64,000 nucleotides of DNA. Origin: Jiangella asiatica. GTDB taxonomy: Bacteria; Actinomycetota; Actinomycetes; Jiangellales; Jiangellaceae. The stretch lies in contig NZ_SMKZ01000005.1 of assembly GCF_004349065.1 (NCBI RefSeq), forward strand, positions 120,705 through 184,704, read 5' to 3'. How positions within the stretch are numbered: position 1 is the stretch's first letter; each line of letters opens with the position of its first letter. Position numbers and translations under genes: made by a program. This document shows, in pieces, positions 24,706 through 34,773 of this stretch. A model generated the notes under the pieces. The model was given only the letters and a program-made list of their open reading frames with translations. It searched no databases and was not told where the DNA came from.

Positions 24706-26817
24706 TTACGGGTGCGCCTGGGTGAGGGTGCGCTCGCCCGGCGGCGGCCCTGTCTCGTCCACGGCCTCGGCTTTCGCAAGCTGGCTCGGCCACCACATGT
24801 GCCGGCCGATGTCGAGGTTGAGTGCCGTGACCAGCACCGCCCGCACGATCAGCGTATCGAGCAGGACGCCGAACGCGACCACGAACCCGATCTCTGCCAG
24901 GAACACCAAAGGCATCGCCAGGAACACCGCGAACGTCCCGGCCAATACCGCTCCCGCTGACGTGATCACGCCACCGGTCGCGGCCAGGCCGATCAGAGCG
25001 CCGCGGCGGGTGCCGACCTTGATGGCCTCCTCACGCACCCGGGTCATCAGGAAGATGTTGTAGTCGATGCCCAACGCGACGAGGAACACGAACGCGAACA
25101 GCGGGAACGACGAGTCGGCACCCGCGAAGTCGAACACGTTCTTGAACATGAATCCGCTCACCCCGAGCGCGGCGGCGAACGACAGGATCACCGTGCCGAT
25201 CAGCACCAGCGGCGCGGTCAGCGAGCGGAGCAGGAGAACCAGGATCAGCAGCACCACCGCGAGCACCAACGGGATGACGACAAGGTTGTCGCGGGCCGAC
25301 GCATCCTGCATGTCGACATTGATGGCGGCCGAACCACCGACGATCGCGTCGCCGCCCTCGATGCCGTGCACCGCGGAACGGATGTCCCCGATAGCGTCAC
25401 CCGCCTCGTCACTGTAGGGCTGAAGCGAGAGTGTTCCCTCGACATATGCCCGGTCATCGACGACGACGGGCTCGCTGACGGCCCCAATGGCTGGATGGTC
25501 GTCGAGGACGGTTGAGACGACATCGATCTGGTCCGCGTTCGCGATCACGGTCACCGGGTCGCCGGCGCCGACGTCGAAGTGCTCACCGAGAACCTGCTCG
25601 GCCTGCGCGAAGTCAGGTTCGTTGGTGAAGCCCTCCTCCAGGCTCAGTCCGTTGGCATTGAGCTGGGTGATGCCCAGCGTCAGCGCACCAAGGATGACAG
25701 TGGTGGTCACCCACACCAGCCGAGGCCGCGGCCGGATCCAGTTGCCCACCTTCGACCACAGGCCGCGAGTCGTGGGTTCGTCGCTACCGAACTGCGGTCG
25801 CTTGGGCCAGAAGATCCAGCGCCCGAAGATCACCAGGACGGCCGGGAACAGCGTCAGCATCGCAGCCATGCCGACCGCGACACCGGCAGCAAGCACCGGG
25901 CCCATGCCGGCCGTCGAGTTCATCTCGGCGACCATCAGGCACAGCATGCCGAGCACGACCGTGCCGGCACTCGCCATCACGGCAGGGCCCGCCCGGTGCA
26001 AGGCGAAGTCCATCGCCTCGTGCCGGTCCTCGTGCCGGCGCAGCTCCTCGCGGTAGCGTGCGACCAGCAGCAGCGCGTAGTCGATGCTGGCCGCGAGGAC
26101 CAGGATCGCCAGGATGCTCGCGCTCTGCGCGTTGACCGTCAGATCGGCGTACCTGGCGAGCAGGTAGACCACGCCCTGCGCGCACGTCACTGCAACTCCG
26201 GCACAGAGCAACGGCAAGAGCCACAGGATCGGACTGCGGTAGGTCAGCAGCAAGATCACGATCACCACGGCGACCGCAGCCAGCAGGAGATTGCTGTCCA
26301 GATCGCCGAACGACTCGGCCTGGTCGGCCACCATCGCGAGCGGGCCAGCGACCTCCACCTGCAGGCCACCGGCTTCGCCCGTTGCCTGATCGCGCACCGA
26401 GTCCAGAAGGTCCGGTGCCGCCTCCCAGTCGTCGCCCATGTCAAGCGGGACGATCAGTTCGAGGGCCTCGCCGTCCTCGGACGGAATCGGGCCCTGGACC
26501 TCGCCGTCGAGCTCCTCGAGGTTCCCGAAGGCCGCGGCGTCGGCCGTCGCCTTGGCCATGTCGGCCTCGGTGACTCCGCCGTCACGGACATAGACGATGA
26601 CCGCGGGGACGGCATCGGTCGAGGCGAAGTCGGCTTGCTCCGTGAACGCGGCGGTCGACTCGGCGCTGCCCGGCAGCCATTCGACGGTGTCGTTCTCCTC
26701 GACGTCGGTCAGCTGACCGGCGAGGCTTCCACCGACGGCGGCGAGCACGAGCCAGACGACCAGCACGAGCCACTTGCCACGGCGCCCGGTCAGCCGTCCG
26801 GTGAGTGAGCGTGTCAT
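24706..26817 (-). CDS. MMPL-family RND transporter
   Basis: 703 residues with two repeats of a membrane helix, large extracellular loop and five-helix bundle, the MMPL/RND plan. Proton-relay Asp-Tyr pairs appear in SIDYALLLVARYREE and LGIDYNIFLMTRVREE. Such proteins export lipids, siderophores or drugs across the actinobacterial membrane. The start at 26817 follows GGGGGAAGATC. A longer in-frame reading upstream lacks a ribosome site and resembles no transporter N terminus. No lipid-synthesis gene lies adjacent, so the cargo is unknown. Confidence 0.94.
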   Translation of the reverse strand: MTRSLTGRLTGRRGKWLVLVVWLVLAAVGGSLAGQLTDVEENDTVEWLPGSAESTAAFTEQADFASTDAVPAVIVYVRDGGVTEADMAKATADAAAFGNLEELDGEVQGPIPSEDGEALELIVPLDMGDDWEAAPDLLDSVRDQATGEAGGLQVEVAGPLAMVADQAESFGDLDSNLLLAAVAVVIVILLLTYRSPILWLLPLLCAGVAVTCAQGVVYLLARYADLTVNAQSASILAILVLAASIDYALLLVARYREELRRHEDRHEAMDFALHRAGPAVMASAGTVVLGMLCLMVAEMNSTAGMGPVLAAGVAVGMAAMLTLFPAVLVIFGRWIFWPKRPQFGSDEPTTRGLWSKVGNWIRPRPRLVWVTTTVILGALTLGITQLNANGLSLEEGFTNEPDFAQAEQVLGEHFDVGAGDPVTVIANADQIDVVSTVLDDHPAIGAVSEPVVVDDRAYVEGTLSLQPYSDEAGDAIGDIRSAVHGIEGGDAIVGGSAAINVDMQDASARDNLVVIPLVLAVVLLILVLLLRSLTAPLVLIGTVILSFAAALGVSGFMFKNVFDFAGADSSFPLFAFVFLVALGIDYNIFLMTRVREEAIKVGTRRGALIGLAATGGVITSAGAVLAGTFAVFLAMPLVFLAEIGFVVAFGVLLDTLIVRAVLVTALNLDIGRHMWWPSQLAKAEAVDETGPPPGERTLTQAHP

Positions 26818-27251
26818 GATCTTCCCCCCTGAAGGTACGAGAGTGTCGGTCGATGAAGTCTGACCGGCGGCACTGCGCAAACTCATCGCGGTGGCCACGC
26901 CTTTCGCCAGCGTCTCCTCGGTCGGGCGTCTGACATCGAGCGTGGTTCGTGCGATCGGTAGGACGATATCGCTCGCGACCGACAATCTCCTCCGGGATTT
27001 CCCTGAGAGCGTGCCGACGAAGGCCGAGATCGAGTCACTGGTCAACACCTGGCGCATCGAACGCCGGGTGCCCCGATGGATGACGCGCTCGGCCGGTTCT
27101 CCGGACGATTCGATGAACCGCCTCGAGGGGCACTGAGACGTGCCGCAGAGAATCTCACCCTCCGCCGGTGCACTCGACCGACGTCTTCACCGCAGGAGGC
27201 GGCCGCGGATTGCGGTCGACCGCCGAGTTGCGTATGAGCTGCAGTTATGTG
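26818..27251. other. 434-bp interval without a confident gene
   Basis: Lies between the MMPL start and tRNA-Val. An 81-codon plus-strand reading frame at 26891-27136 has fairly high third-position GC but no ribosome site or recognisable domain. A TetR regulator would often occur here, yet no helix-turn-helix is visible in any frame. Confidence 0.4.
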
Positions 27252-27326
27252 TGGTGGGCGCAGTAGGGTTCGAACCTACGACCCCTGGTTTGTAAGACCA
27301 GTGCTCTACCGCTGAGCTATGCGCCC
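27252..27326 (-). tRNA. tRNA-Val (anticodon TAC)
   Basis: The minus strand folds into a complete cloverleaf of 75 nt including an encoded CCA. The acceptor stem is GGGCGCA/TGCGCCC, the D arm GCTC...GAGC, and the anticodon stem CTGGT/ACCAG with loop CTTACAA, giving anticodon TAC, which reads GTA valine codons. The T arm is GTAGG-TTCGAAC-CCTAC. No intron and no adjacent tRNA or integrase were seen. Confidence 0.97.
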
Positions 27327-27392
27327 TGAAGCACCTCGCGATGGCTCAGGCTACCGGAGAGACGCTCCGCACCCGGCTCCGCCCGCTCGCGG

Positions 27393-27854
27393 TCAGGCGG
27401 CGCCTTCGGGTGGGACGCGCTCCTGCTCCTGGGTGGTGATGGCCGGTGACTCGGGCCCGTCGGTGTCGATGGGCGTGGTCACCCGGGCCGGCGCACGGCC
27501 CAGGACCCGGTCGATGGCGCTGGCGACGTCGGCGGAGAGGTCCCGGCTGTCGGTGCGACGGTGCCGGCCCGGGCCGGGCATCCGGATGGCGAACCCGCGG
27601 TCCATGGTGGTCTCGACCGCGAGGAACTCCGCCGTCGCCGACGCCTCGCAGGACCGGCAGACCGTCTGGCCGAGCCGACGCACCAGGGTGGTGGCGTTGC
27701 ACACCGGGCAGTGGTCGAGATCGTTGGACCAGCCCTTGGTCTGCTGACAGTCAGGGCACACGAGAACCTGCTCGCTGGCGCGCACCCCGCGCACCCACAG
27801 GTTGGTCCCCCGGGCAGGGTCGGACTGCCGGGCGCCACAGCGATAGCACGGCAC
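27393..27854 (-). CDS. Zinc-ribbon protein with four CxxC pairs
   Basis: 153 residues. Four Cys-x2-Cys knuckles occur in the first half: CYRC, CPDC, CPVC and CRSC, enough for two zinc ribbons. The second half is polar and probably disordered (SPAITTQEQERVPPEG). The architecture suggests nucleic-acid or protein binding, but I recognise no specific family. It lies just downstream of ahpE on the same strand and next to tRNA-Val. The start is set by the first Cys knuckle beginning at residue 3, so longer versions are unlikely. Confidence 0.8.
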   Translation of the reverse strand: MPCYRCGARQSDPARGTNLWVRGVRASEQVLVCPDCQQTKGWSNDLDHCPVCNATTLVRRLGQTVCRSCEASATAEFLAVETTMDRGFAIRMPGPGRHRRTDSRDLSADVASAIDRVLGRAPARVTTPIDTDGPESPAITTQEQERVPPEGAA

Positions 27855-27916
27855 GGGTCGGGCTCCTTCCTGCCGCTCGCGGCGTTATGGGCTCGATGGT
27901 CGGACGGGTCAGGTGG

Positions 27917-28405
27917 TCACGGTCGGCCGCCCAGCTCGGCCAGTACGCGCACGTACTGATCGACGTCCCGGGCGTCGGGTAGGGCGTTGACGACGCTCCA
28001 GCGGACGATCCCCTCGGCGTCGACTACGAAGGTACCTCGTATGGCGCAGCCGCGGACGTGATCAAAGACACCGTACGACGACGCCGTCCCGCCATGTGGC
28101 CAGAAATCGGACAACAGCGGGAAGTCAAGCCCGGTGGTTTCGGCGAAAACGCGCAGCGCGAACATCGAGTCGCACGAGATCGCCAGGACCGCCGCGGACC
28201 CGCCCACCGCCGGGACGACGGAGTCGCGGATCGCGGTCAGCTCACCGGTGCAGACACCGGTGAACGCGAACGGGAAGAACACCACGATGACGGGGCGCCC
28301 GCGCAGCCCGGACAGCCGGACCGCCGAACCGTGCTGGTCCGGCAGCTCGAATTCCGGTGCCGGCGCTCCGAGGAGACCCGGTGCGCCGGCACCGAACGAG
28401 CTCAC
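27917..28405 (-). CDS. ahpE: Peroxiredoxin of the AhpE type
   Basis: 162 residues with the peroxiredoxin core. The peroxidatic Cys52 lies in PFAFTGVCTGEL, and a second Cys (about residue 78, AISCDS) matches the position of the extra Cys in mycobacterial AhpE. These enzymes reduce peroxides and peroxynitrite using mycoredoxin or mycothiol-linked reductants in actinobacteria (family knowledge). The GTG start overlaps the DUF3052 stop (GTGA), so the two are coupled. Placement beside DUF3052 and aceE is a recurrent actinobacterial arrangement. Confidence 0.92.
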   Translation of the reverse strand: MSSFGAGAPGLLGAPAPEFELPDQHGSAVRLSGLRGRPVIVVFFPFAFTGVCTGELTAIRDSVVPAVGGSAAVLAISCDSMFALRVFAETTGLDFPLLSDFWPHGGTASSYGVFDHVRGCAIRGTFVVDAEGIVRWSVVNALPDARDVDQYVRVLAELGGRP

Positions 28406-28836
28406 TTGCGGGTCGAGCCCTTCGGGGCCACCAGTTTGGTGCCCGACCACTCCTCCGCGACCGACACGGTGGACGTCGTCGACAGGCCCGCGGTGAGCGC
28501 GGCGTCGGCGATGTCGCTGGCCTCGACGTGCCCGTCGCGGCCCACCTTCGGCGTGAGCAGCCAGACCACGCCACCGGGAGCGAGATCGGTGGTGGCACCG
28601 ATGAGAGCGTCGGTGAGGTCTCCGTCGTCGTCGCGCCACCACTGCAGCACCACGTCGGCCACCTCACCGGACTCGCCATCGATCAGCTCGTTGCCGGTGA
28701 CCTCCTCGATGTCGATACGCAGATCGTCATCGCAGTCCTCGTCCCAGCCCAGCTCCTGGACCACCTGATTGGGACGGAAGCCGAGCCGGGCGGCTGGTCC
28801 GTCGTGCTGGTCCGAGTGGCCCGCGATCTGGCCCAC
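28402..28836 (-). CDS. DUF3052 family protein
   Basis: 144 residues matching the actinobacterial DUF3052 pattern: LGFRPNQVVQELGWDEDCDDD, then the acidic DIEEVTGNELIDGESGEVADVVLQWW region and a conserved WLLTPKVGRDGHV segment. The exact function is unknown. It is soluble and strongly acidic. It is divergent from aceE across 267 bp and coupled to ahpE. The conserved neighbourhood suggests a link to central carbon or redox metabolism. Confidence 0.9.
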   Translation of the reverse strand: MGQIAGHSDQHDGPAARLGFRPNQVVQELGWDEDCDDDLRIDIEEVTGNELIDGESGEVADVVLQWWRDDDGDLTDALIGATTDLAPGGVVWLLTPKVGRDGHVEASDIADAALTAGLSTTSTVSVAEEWSGTKLVAPKGSTRK

Positions 28837-29103
28837 CGATCGTCCTCCTCGCAGTCGTCCGGCACGCTACCTGCGTGCCGCATTGCTGTAGTCCACCCAA
28901 GGACGCGCGCTTGCGCAAGTGAACCCGCCAGACCAAGCCTGACACGACCCACCTCGCCGAACCTATGGTGCCCTGGCCACGCGGCGCTGCAAAGACATCC
29001 TGGGCCCGAATGTGACGTACGGCTCCGGAGCGAGCAGGATAGGGATTGAAAGCCGACAACCCGACGCTCACATCGGCGTCCTCTAGACCACGAAGGGATC
29101 GTC

Positions 29104-31851
29104 GTGGCTGCAGACCGCTCGCCGATCATCATCAACGGCCTCCCGAGTCAGCTCCCCGACATCGACGCGGAGGAGACCAGGGAATGGCTGGAGTCGTTCG
29201 ACGCGGCCATCGACCAGCGCGGCCGCCACCGGGCGCGATATCTCATGCTGGCGCTGTTGCAGCGCGCCCAGGAGCGACAGGTCGGCGTGCCGAGCCTGCG
29301 CAACACCGACTACATCAACACGATCCCGCCCGAGTCCGAGCCGTGGTTCCCCGGTGACGAGTACGTCGAGCGTCGCATCCGCGCCTACATCCGGTGGAAC
29401 GCCGCGATGATGGTGCAGCGGGCGCAGCGCCCGGGGGTCGGCGTCGGCGGGCACATCTCCACCTACGCCTCGTCGGCCAGTCTCTATGAGGTCGGGTTCA
29501 ACCACTTCTTCCGCGGCAAGGACCACGCCGGCGGCGGCGACCAGATCTTCTTCCAGGGCCACGCCTCCCCCGGCATGTACGCGCGGGCCTACCTCGAGGG
29601 CCGGCTGACCGAGGGGCAGCTCGACGGGTTCCGCCAGGAGCGGTCGCACGCGGGCGTGGGCGGCGGGCTGCCGTCGTACCCGCACCCTCGGTTGATGCCC
29701 GACTTCTGGGAGTTCCCGACGGTGTCCATGGGCCTGGGCCCGCTCAACGCCATCTACCAGGCGCGTTTCAACCGCTACCTGCACCACCGCGACATCAAGG
29801 ACACCAGCCAGCAGCACGTGTGGGCGTTCCTCGGCGACGGTGAGGTGGACGAGCCGGAGACCCTCGGCGCGCTGACCCTCGCCGCCCGCGAGGAGCTCGA
29901 CAACCTCACGTTCGTCGTCAACTGCAACCTGCAGCGGCTCGACGGCCCGGTACGCGGCAACGGCAAGATCATCCAGGAGATGGAGTCGCTGTTCCGCGGC
30001 GCCGGCTGGAACGTCGTCAAGGTCATCTGGGGCCGTGAGTGGGACCCGCTGCTGGCCGCCGACACCGACGGCGCGCTGGTCAACCTCATGAACGTCACAC
30101 CGGACGGTGACTACCAGACGTACAAGGCCGAGTCCGGCGCGTACGTCCGCGAGCACTTCTTCGGCCGCGACCCGCGCACCCGCAAGATGGTCGAGCACAT
30201 GACCGACGACGAGATCTGGGGTCTCAAGCGCGGCGGCCACGACTACCGCAAGCTCTTCGCGGCGTACAAGGCCGCCAGCGAGCACACCGGCCAGCCCACC
30301 GTCATCCTCGCCAAGACCATCAAGGGCTGGACGCTCGGCTCGCACTTCGAGGCGCGCAACGCCACTCACCAGATGAAGAAGCTGACCGGCGACGACCTCA
30401 AGCTCTTCCGCGACCGGCTGTTCATGGAGATCCCCGACTCCGCGCTCGAGGACGTCTACAACCCGCCGTACTTCCACCCGGGCAAGGACTCCGACGAGCA
30501 CGCCTACATGATGGAGCGCCGGCAGAAGCTCGGCGGCTTCCTGCCCGACCGCCGGGTCACGGCCAAGCCGCTGGTGCTGCCGGGCGACAAGGTGTACGAG
30601 GTGGCCAAGCGCGGCTCCGGCAAGCAGCCCGTCGCCACTACCATGGCGCTGGTACGGCTGCTGAAGGACCTTCTCAAGGACCCCGAGATCGGCAAGCGGC
30701 TGGTGCCGATCATCCCGGACGAGGCGCGCACCTTCGGCATGGACTCCCTGTTCCCGACGCTGAAGATCTACTCCCCGCACGGCCAGAACTACACCCCGGT
30801 CGACCGCGAGCTGTTCCTGTCCTACAAGGAGGCCAAGGACGGGCAGATCCTGCACGAGGGCATCAACGAGGCCGGCTCGGTGGCCTCGTGGACCGCGGCC
30901 GCGAGCTCGTACGCCACCCACGGCGAGCCGATGATCCCGCTTTACATCTTCTACTCGATGTTCGGGTTCCAGCGCACCGGCGACGGCTTCTGGGCCGCGG
31001 CCGACCAGCTCGGGCGCGGCTTCGTCCTCGGCGCCACCGCCGGTCGCACCACCCTCAACGGCGAGGGGCTGCAGCACCAGGACGGTCACTCCCCGCTGCT
31101 GTCGTCGTCCAACCCGGCCGTCGTGCACTACGACCCGGCCTGGGCGTTCGAGATCGGCCACATCGTCCGCGACGGCCTGCGGCGCATGTACGGCGAGGAC
31201 GCCGAGAACGTCTACTACTACCTGACCATCTACAACGAGCCCTACCCGCAGCCGGCGGAGCCTGCGAACCTCGACGTCGAGGGGCTGCTGAAGGGCATGT
31301 ACCTCTACCAGCCCATGGAGACCGCGCCGGGCGACAACGTCCCGCACGCGCAGATCCTCGCCTCCGGCGTCGGCGTCAACTGGGCGCTGGAGGCGCAGCG
31401 TAGGCTCGCCGACGAGTGGGAGGTCGCCGCCGACGTGTGGTCGGTGACCTCCTGGAACGAGCTGCGGCGCGAAGCCCTTGACGTCGACCAGTGGAACCTC
31501 ATGCACGCCGACGAGGAAGCCCGCGTCCCGTACGTGACGCAGCGGCTGCGCGAGACTCGCGGCCCGGTGGTCGGGGTCAGCGACTACATGCGCGCCGTCC
31601 AGGACCAGATAGCGCCGTACGTTCCGACCGACTGGGCCTCGCTGGGCACCGACGGGTTCGGCCTGTCCGACACCCGGGCAGCACTGCGCCGACACTTCAA
31701 GGTCGACGCGCAGTCGATCGTGGTCAACGTGCTGACTTTGCTGGCCCGCCGCGGCGAGATCGGCTGGGAGACGGTCAAGCAGGCGCACGACCGCTACAAG
31801 CTCGACGACGTCACCGCCACGACCGCCGAGGAGGCCGGCGGCGAGTCCTGA
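29104..31851 (+). CDS. aceE: Pyruvate dehydrogenase E1 component, homodimeric type
   Basis: 915 residues, the normal length for AceE. The TPP-binding motif starts at [14 protein letters not shown] and ends with [29 protein letters not shown] and the [15 protein letters not shown] region line the active site. The enzyme decarboxylates pyruvate and passes the acetyl group to the lipoyl domain of E2 in the pyruvate dehydrogenase complex. The GTG start has GAAGGGA upstream. It is monocistronic: the next genes are on the other strand. Its product, acetyl-CoA, feeds the fab cluster 3 kb downstream. Confidence 0.97.
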   Translation: MAADRSPIIINGLPSQLPDIDAEETREWLESFDAAIDQRGRHRARYLMLALLQRAQERQVGVPSLRNTDYINTIPPESEPWFPGDEYVERRIRAYIRWNAAMMVQRAQRPGVGVGGHISTYASSASLYEVGFNHFFRGKDHAGGGDQIFFQGHASPGMYARAYLEGRLTEGQLDGFRQERSHAGVGGGLPSYPHPRLMPDFWEFPTVSMGLGPLNAIYQARFNRYLHHRDIKDTSQQHVWAFLGDGEVDEPETLGALTLAAREELDNLTFVVNCNLQRLDGPVRGNGKIIQEMESLFRGAGWNVVKVIWGREWDPLLAADTDGALVNLMNVTPDGDYQTYKAESGAYVREHFFGRDPRTRKMVEHMTDDEIWGLKRGGHDYRKLFAAYKAASEHTGQPTVILAKTIKGWTLGSHFEARNATHQMKKLTGDDLKLFRDRLFMEIPDSALEDVYNPPYFHPGKDSDEHAYMMERRQKLGGFLPDRRVTAKPLVLPGDKVYEVAKRGSGKQPVATTMALVRLLKDLLKDPEIGKRLVPIIPDEARTFGMDSLFPTLKIYSPHGQNYTPVDRELFLSYKEAKDGQILHEGINEAGSVASWTAAASSYATHGEPMIPLYIFYSMFGFQRTGDGFWAAADQLGRGFVLGATAGRTTLNGEGLQHQDGHSPLLSSSNPAVVHYDPAWAFEIGHIVRDGLRRMYGEDAENVYYYLTIYNEPYPQPAEPANLDVEGLLKGMYLYQPMETAPGDNVPHAQILASGVGVNWALEAQRRLADEWEVAADVWSVTSWNELRREALDVDQWNLMHADEEARVPYVTQRLRETRGPVVGVSDYMRAVQDQIAPYVPTDWASLGTDGFGLSDTRAALRRHFKVDAQSIVVNVLTLLARRGEIGWETVKQAHDRYKLDDVTATTAEEAGGES

Positions 31852-31869
31852 CCACCTCAGCCCGAATCA

Positions 31870-32592
31870 TCATGGGGCGGCGGCGGTGTGCATCTCCCAG
31901 ACGACGAGCTCGGCGGCGGCCACGGGGCGCACCAGGCGGCCGCCCTCGTCGGTGAGGCGGACGGCGTCGCCATCGTCCAGCCGGCCGGCGGACTCCATCT
32001 CGACGCTGCCGCGGGCCACGTAGACGTGCACGAACGGCGCTGCCGGCAGCGTCACCGTCGCCCCCGCCGCCAGCCGCCCGACGTGCATGGCGGCGGCGCG
32101 CTGCCCCAGGCTCACCGGCACATCGTTCGCGTGTCGCCGCAGGCCGCTCACGACCGGCACCAACCCGCCACCGGCGAGGCCGGCCGTCACGTCGGCCTGA
32201 CCGTAGGACGGCTCGCGCCCGGCCGCGTCCGGCGGCACCCACATCTGGACGAACCGCAGCGGACCTTCGGCGGCGACCTCGGAATGTCGCACGCCGCGGC
32301 CTGCGCTCATGCGCTGCACGACGCCGGGGACCACCAGGCCGCTGTGTCCGGCGGTGTCGCGATGCGACAGGGCGCCGGACAGCACCCAGGTGACGACCTC
32401 GACGTCGCGGTGCGGATGCTCCGGGTACCCGTCGCCGGCGGCCGGCACGACGTCGTCGTTGGCCACGACCAGCAGCCCGAACCCGACGTTGCCCGGGTCG
32501 TAGTGCTGGCCGAAGGAGAAGGAGTGCCGCGACACGACGCCGTCGCCATGGGTGACGAAGCGCGAACCCGCCCGCAGCACCTGAACCGTCAC
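31870..32592 (-). CDS. Pirin-family bicupin protein
   Basis: About 240 residues with the pirin cupin motif HPHRDVEVVTWVLSGALSH and the metal-ligand GRGVRHSEVAAEG; the His and Glu residues match the iron site of pirins and of bacterial quercetinase-like relatives. The second cupin half is degenerate, as usual. The role is unknown; some bacterial pirins modulate pyruvate dehydrogenase E1 activity, notable because aceE ends only 18 bp away on the opposite strand. The GTG at 32592 is preferred because the region upstream is a long inverted repeat; an ATG at 32637 would run through it. Confidence 0.88.
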   Translation of the reverse strand: MTVQVLRAGSRFVTHGDGVVSRHSFSFGQHYDPGNVGFGLLVVANDDVVPAAGDGYPEHPHRDVEVVTWVLSGALSHRDTAGHSGLVVPGVVQRMSAGRGVRHSEVAAEGPLRFVQMWVPPDAAGREPSYGQADVTAGLAGGGLVPVVSGLRRHANDVPVSLGQRAAAMHVGRLAAGATVTLPAAPFVHVYVARGSVEMESAGRLDDGDAVRLTDEGGRLVRPVAAAELVVWEMHTAAAP

Positions 32593-32604
32593 ACCGCCAA
32601 CGTA

Positions 32605-32662
32605 CCCATGATCATCAACGGTTTCGGGTGCTATCACACCCGCAACCGTTGATGATCATGGG
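32605..32662. repeat. 26-bp inverted repeat overlapping a stop codon
   Basis: Arms 32605-32630 and 32637-32662 are complementary over 26 bp with one mismatch and a 6-nt loop CTATCA. It covers the stop codon of the upstream membrane-protein gene (32656-32658) and ends 12 bp before the pirin start on the same strand. It may be a terminator/attenuator or a mobile repeat unit. No T-tract follows. Confidence 0.6.
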
Positions 32663-33144
32663 CGGAGTCCGGTTCGGGCACCCTGGGACTCCAGGTGCGC
32701 CAGCCACTGCCGCAGCCGCTGCCCCGACGGTGCCGTCGCCAGCAGGCCGAACACGCTGAGGATCGCGCCGATCACCACCGGCAGCCAGGCGTTGCGTGCC
32801 ACCGAGTTGACCATGCCGACCAGCGCTGGGAGCTCGGAGAAAACCAGCGACAGGAACGCCGCCGTACGCAGCTGGCCGGCGGCCTTCACCGGGTCCGGTG
32901 CCGTCGACGCCGGCCACGGGCGGATGAGCCGGCGCGGCATTAACCACGCCGCGGCCAGGAACACGCCGCTGACGACGAGCGCGGTAGCGGCATCCAGCGC
33001 CGTGCCCGGCTCGTCGGTGAGCGCGACCAGCGTCAGCACGGCGATCATGACGACGCCGCCGAGCATGGCGAAGGACACGACAAGCAGCGCGCGGCCCAGT
33101 TCGTCGGTCGGCGCGCCGCCCTCGGGCGAGGTCGGTGTGGCCAT
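32656..33144 (-). CDS. Small integral membrane protein of unknown function
   Basis: 162 residues with about four hydrophobic segments (ALLVVSFAMLGGVVMIAVLTLVA is the first, quoted here only by its position at about residues 18-38). The termini are polar and cytoplasmic, with a basic segment PRRLIRPW between helices 2 and 3. I recognise no family. The ATG is placed just before the polar leader; upstream extension is Arg-rich and unlike protein. It is divergent from fasR and its stop lies inside a long inverted repeat. Confidence 0.75.
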   Translation of the reverse strand: MATPTSPEGGAPTDELGRALLVVSFAMLGGVVMIAVLTLVALTDEPGTALDAATALVVSGVFLAAAWLMPRRLIRPWPASTAPDPVKAAGQLRTAAFLSLVFSELPALVGMVNSVARNAWLPVVIGAILSVFGLLATAPSGQRLRQWLAHLESQGARTGLRP

Positions 33145-33289
33145 GGGGCGAAAGCCTAGTGCCCGGCCTGCGCTCGGCGAGCGGGCTGCCCGCCCCGGCC
33201 CGCTCGCAGAGCCGCCGATTGTGCGTTCACCACAACAACGCCCGACCTGGTCCCACGCCACGAGGGCCGAGCCGCGTACGCTGCCGAAC

Positions 33290-34486
33290 ATGCGGCAATC
33301 CTCCGAGGCCGAGCGGCCGGACGCGTTCGACGCGAGCCGTCACGAACGCACGGTGCACCTGCTGGAGCGGGCCACCGGCAAGCTCGCGACCGCGGCGATC
33401 GCCCGCATGGAGGAGCAACTGAGCTGGTACCGCGCGATGCCCGCGGAGCAGCGGTCCTGGGTCGGGCTGGTGATCCAGGCCGGCATCGCCGCGTTCGTCG
33501 ACTGGTACCGCAACGCCGACGAGTCACGGCCCACCCCCACCGCCGACGTGTTCGGCACCGCACCGCGTGACTTGATCCGCTCCATCAGCCTGCAACAAAC
33601 GGTCGAGATCGTCCGCGTCGCCATCGAGGTGGTCGAGGACGGGGTCGAGGACGTCGTCGGGCCCGACGACGCGCGGGCGGTCCGCGAGGGCGTGCTGCGC
33701 TACTCCCGCGAGGTCGCGTTCTCCGCCGCACACGTCTACGCCCGCTACGCCGAGGCCCGCGGCTCGTGGGACGCCCGGCTGGAGGCCACCGTCGTCGACT
33801 CCCTGCTGCGCGGCGAGGTCGACGAGGACGTCCGCTCCCGCGCGTCGGCACTGGGCTGGACGGCGGCCAGCGGGGTCGTGGTCATCATCGGCCGCCCGCG
33901 GTCCGACGGCGCCTCGGCAGACGAGATCCGGCGAACGGCCAGGCACGCCGGATACGACGTGCTCACCGGCGGTCAGGGCGACCGGCTGGTCGCGGTGCTC
34001 GGCCGGGTCGAGGACCCAGTGGTGGCGGCTTCGGCCATCGTCACCCACTTCGGGCCGGGACCGGTCGTCGTCGGACCGCTGGTGCCGGACCTGGTGTCCG
34101 CGGCGACGTCTGCCCGCGCCGCCGTGTCCGGGCTGCTCGCGGCCCCCGGGTGGCCGGACGCCCCACGCCCGGTCCCCGCCAGCGCGCTGCTGCCGGAGCG
34201 GGCGCTCTCCGGCGAGCAGGAGGCGCTGCACGACCTCGTCGCCGAGCTGTACGTGCCCATCGCCGAGGCGGGGCCGGTGGTCCTGGAGACGCTTGCGGCG
34301 TACCTCGAGACCGGCGCCTCGGTGGAGGCGGCCGCCCGGCTGCTGTTCGTCCACCCGAACACCGTGCGGTACCGGCTGCGGCGAGTCACCGACGTCGTCG
34401 GTCTGACACCCACCGACCCGCGCGATTCCTACACTTTGCGGCTGGCGCTCTCGCTCGGCCGGATCCACCCGCCCGCGGTGGAGTGA
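33290..34486 (+). CDS. fasR: FasR-type PucR-family transcriptional regulator of fatty acid synthesis
   Basis: 398 residues. The C terminus has the PucR-type helix-turn-helix TGASVEAAARLLFVHPNTVRYRLRRV, followed by LTPTDPRDSYTLRLAL. The N-terminal and central parts match the RsbRD-like and GGDEF-like (degenerate) regions of FasR, including the ISLQQTVEIVRVAIEVVE segment. In Streptomyces coelicolor FasR lies directly upstream of fabD-fabH-acpP-fabF and activates them; the gene order here is identical, which supports the name. The ATG fits the first polar residues (MRQSSEAERP). Confidence 0.92.
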   Translation: MRQSSEAERPDAFDASRHERTVHLLERATGKLATAAIARMEEQLSWYRAMPAEQRSWVGLVIQAGIAAFVDWYRNADESRPTPTADVFGTAPRDLIRSISLQQTVEIVRVAIEVVEDGVEDVVGPDDARAVREGVLRYSREVAFSAAHVYARYAEARGSWDARLEATVVDSLLRGEVDEDVRSRASALGWTAASGVVVIIGRPRSDGASADEIRRTARHAGYDVLTGGQGDRLVAVLGRVEDPVVAASAIVTHFGPGPVVVGPLVPDLVSAATSARAAVSGLLAAPGWPDAPRPVPASALLPERALSGEQEALHDLVAELYVPIAEAGPVVLETLAAYLETGASVEAAARLLFVHPNTVRYRLRRVTDVVGLTPTDPRDSYTLRLALSLGRIHPPAVE

Positions 34487-34646
34487 TCACGCCCCGGCCG
34501 CGGTGCCGAGCCCCGCTCGCCGTGGACCGACCACAGGCCCGGGCGAGCTGATCCCGTCGGCGGCGGAAACCGTCGCCACCAGCCCGTCACCCGCCCTTCA
34601 CCAGGGATTTGCTCGCGCCACCAGGCATGCGTCGGCGGTGCGGCGA

Positions 34647-34705
34647 CGTTACCCAGTATTGACGTGGTCATTCAGTGGGTAACGCTCGTTGTAGGAAACC
34701 CCCAA
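34647..34705. promoter_or_regulatory. fabD promoter/operator region with 9-bp inverted repeat
   Basis: CGTTACCCA (34647-34655) and TGGGTAACG (34676-34684) are perfect 9-bp inverted arms 20 bp apart. They enclose a -35-like TTGACG at 34659-34664. A weaker dyad, TTGTAGG-AAA-CCCCCAA (34689-34705), follows. This is the only intergenic space (287 bp) between fasR and fabD, so it is the expected FasR binding region. Both dyads are visible; the regulator assignment rests on the known Streptomyces system. Confidence 0.6.
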
Positions 34706-34773
34706 AGTTAGTGGGACGACCTTGTGACTGGAGCCGACCCCTTCTACGACCTGGTAACGGCCAGGCTTGAAGG

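Noticed and set aside
26891..27136. 81-codon plus-strand frame upstream of MMPL
   Set aside because: Reasonable composition, but no ribosome site and no recognisable domain.
29083..31788. Very long minus-strand frame opposite aceE
   Set aside because: Mirror of the aceE codons: in GC-rich DNA the antisense frame stays open. No domain, and aceE is unequivocal.
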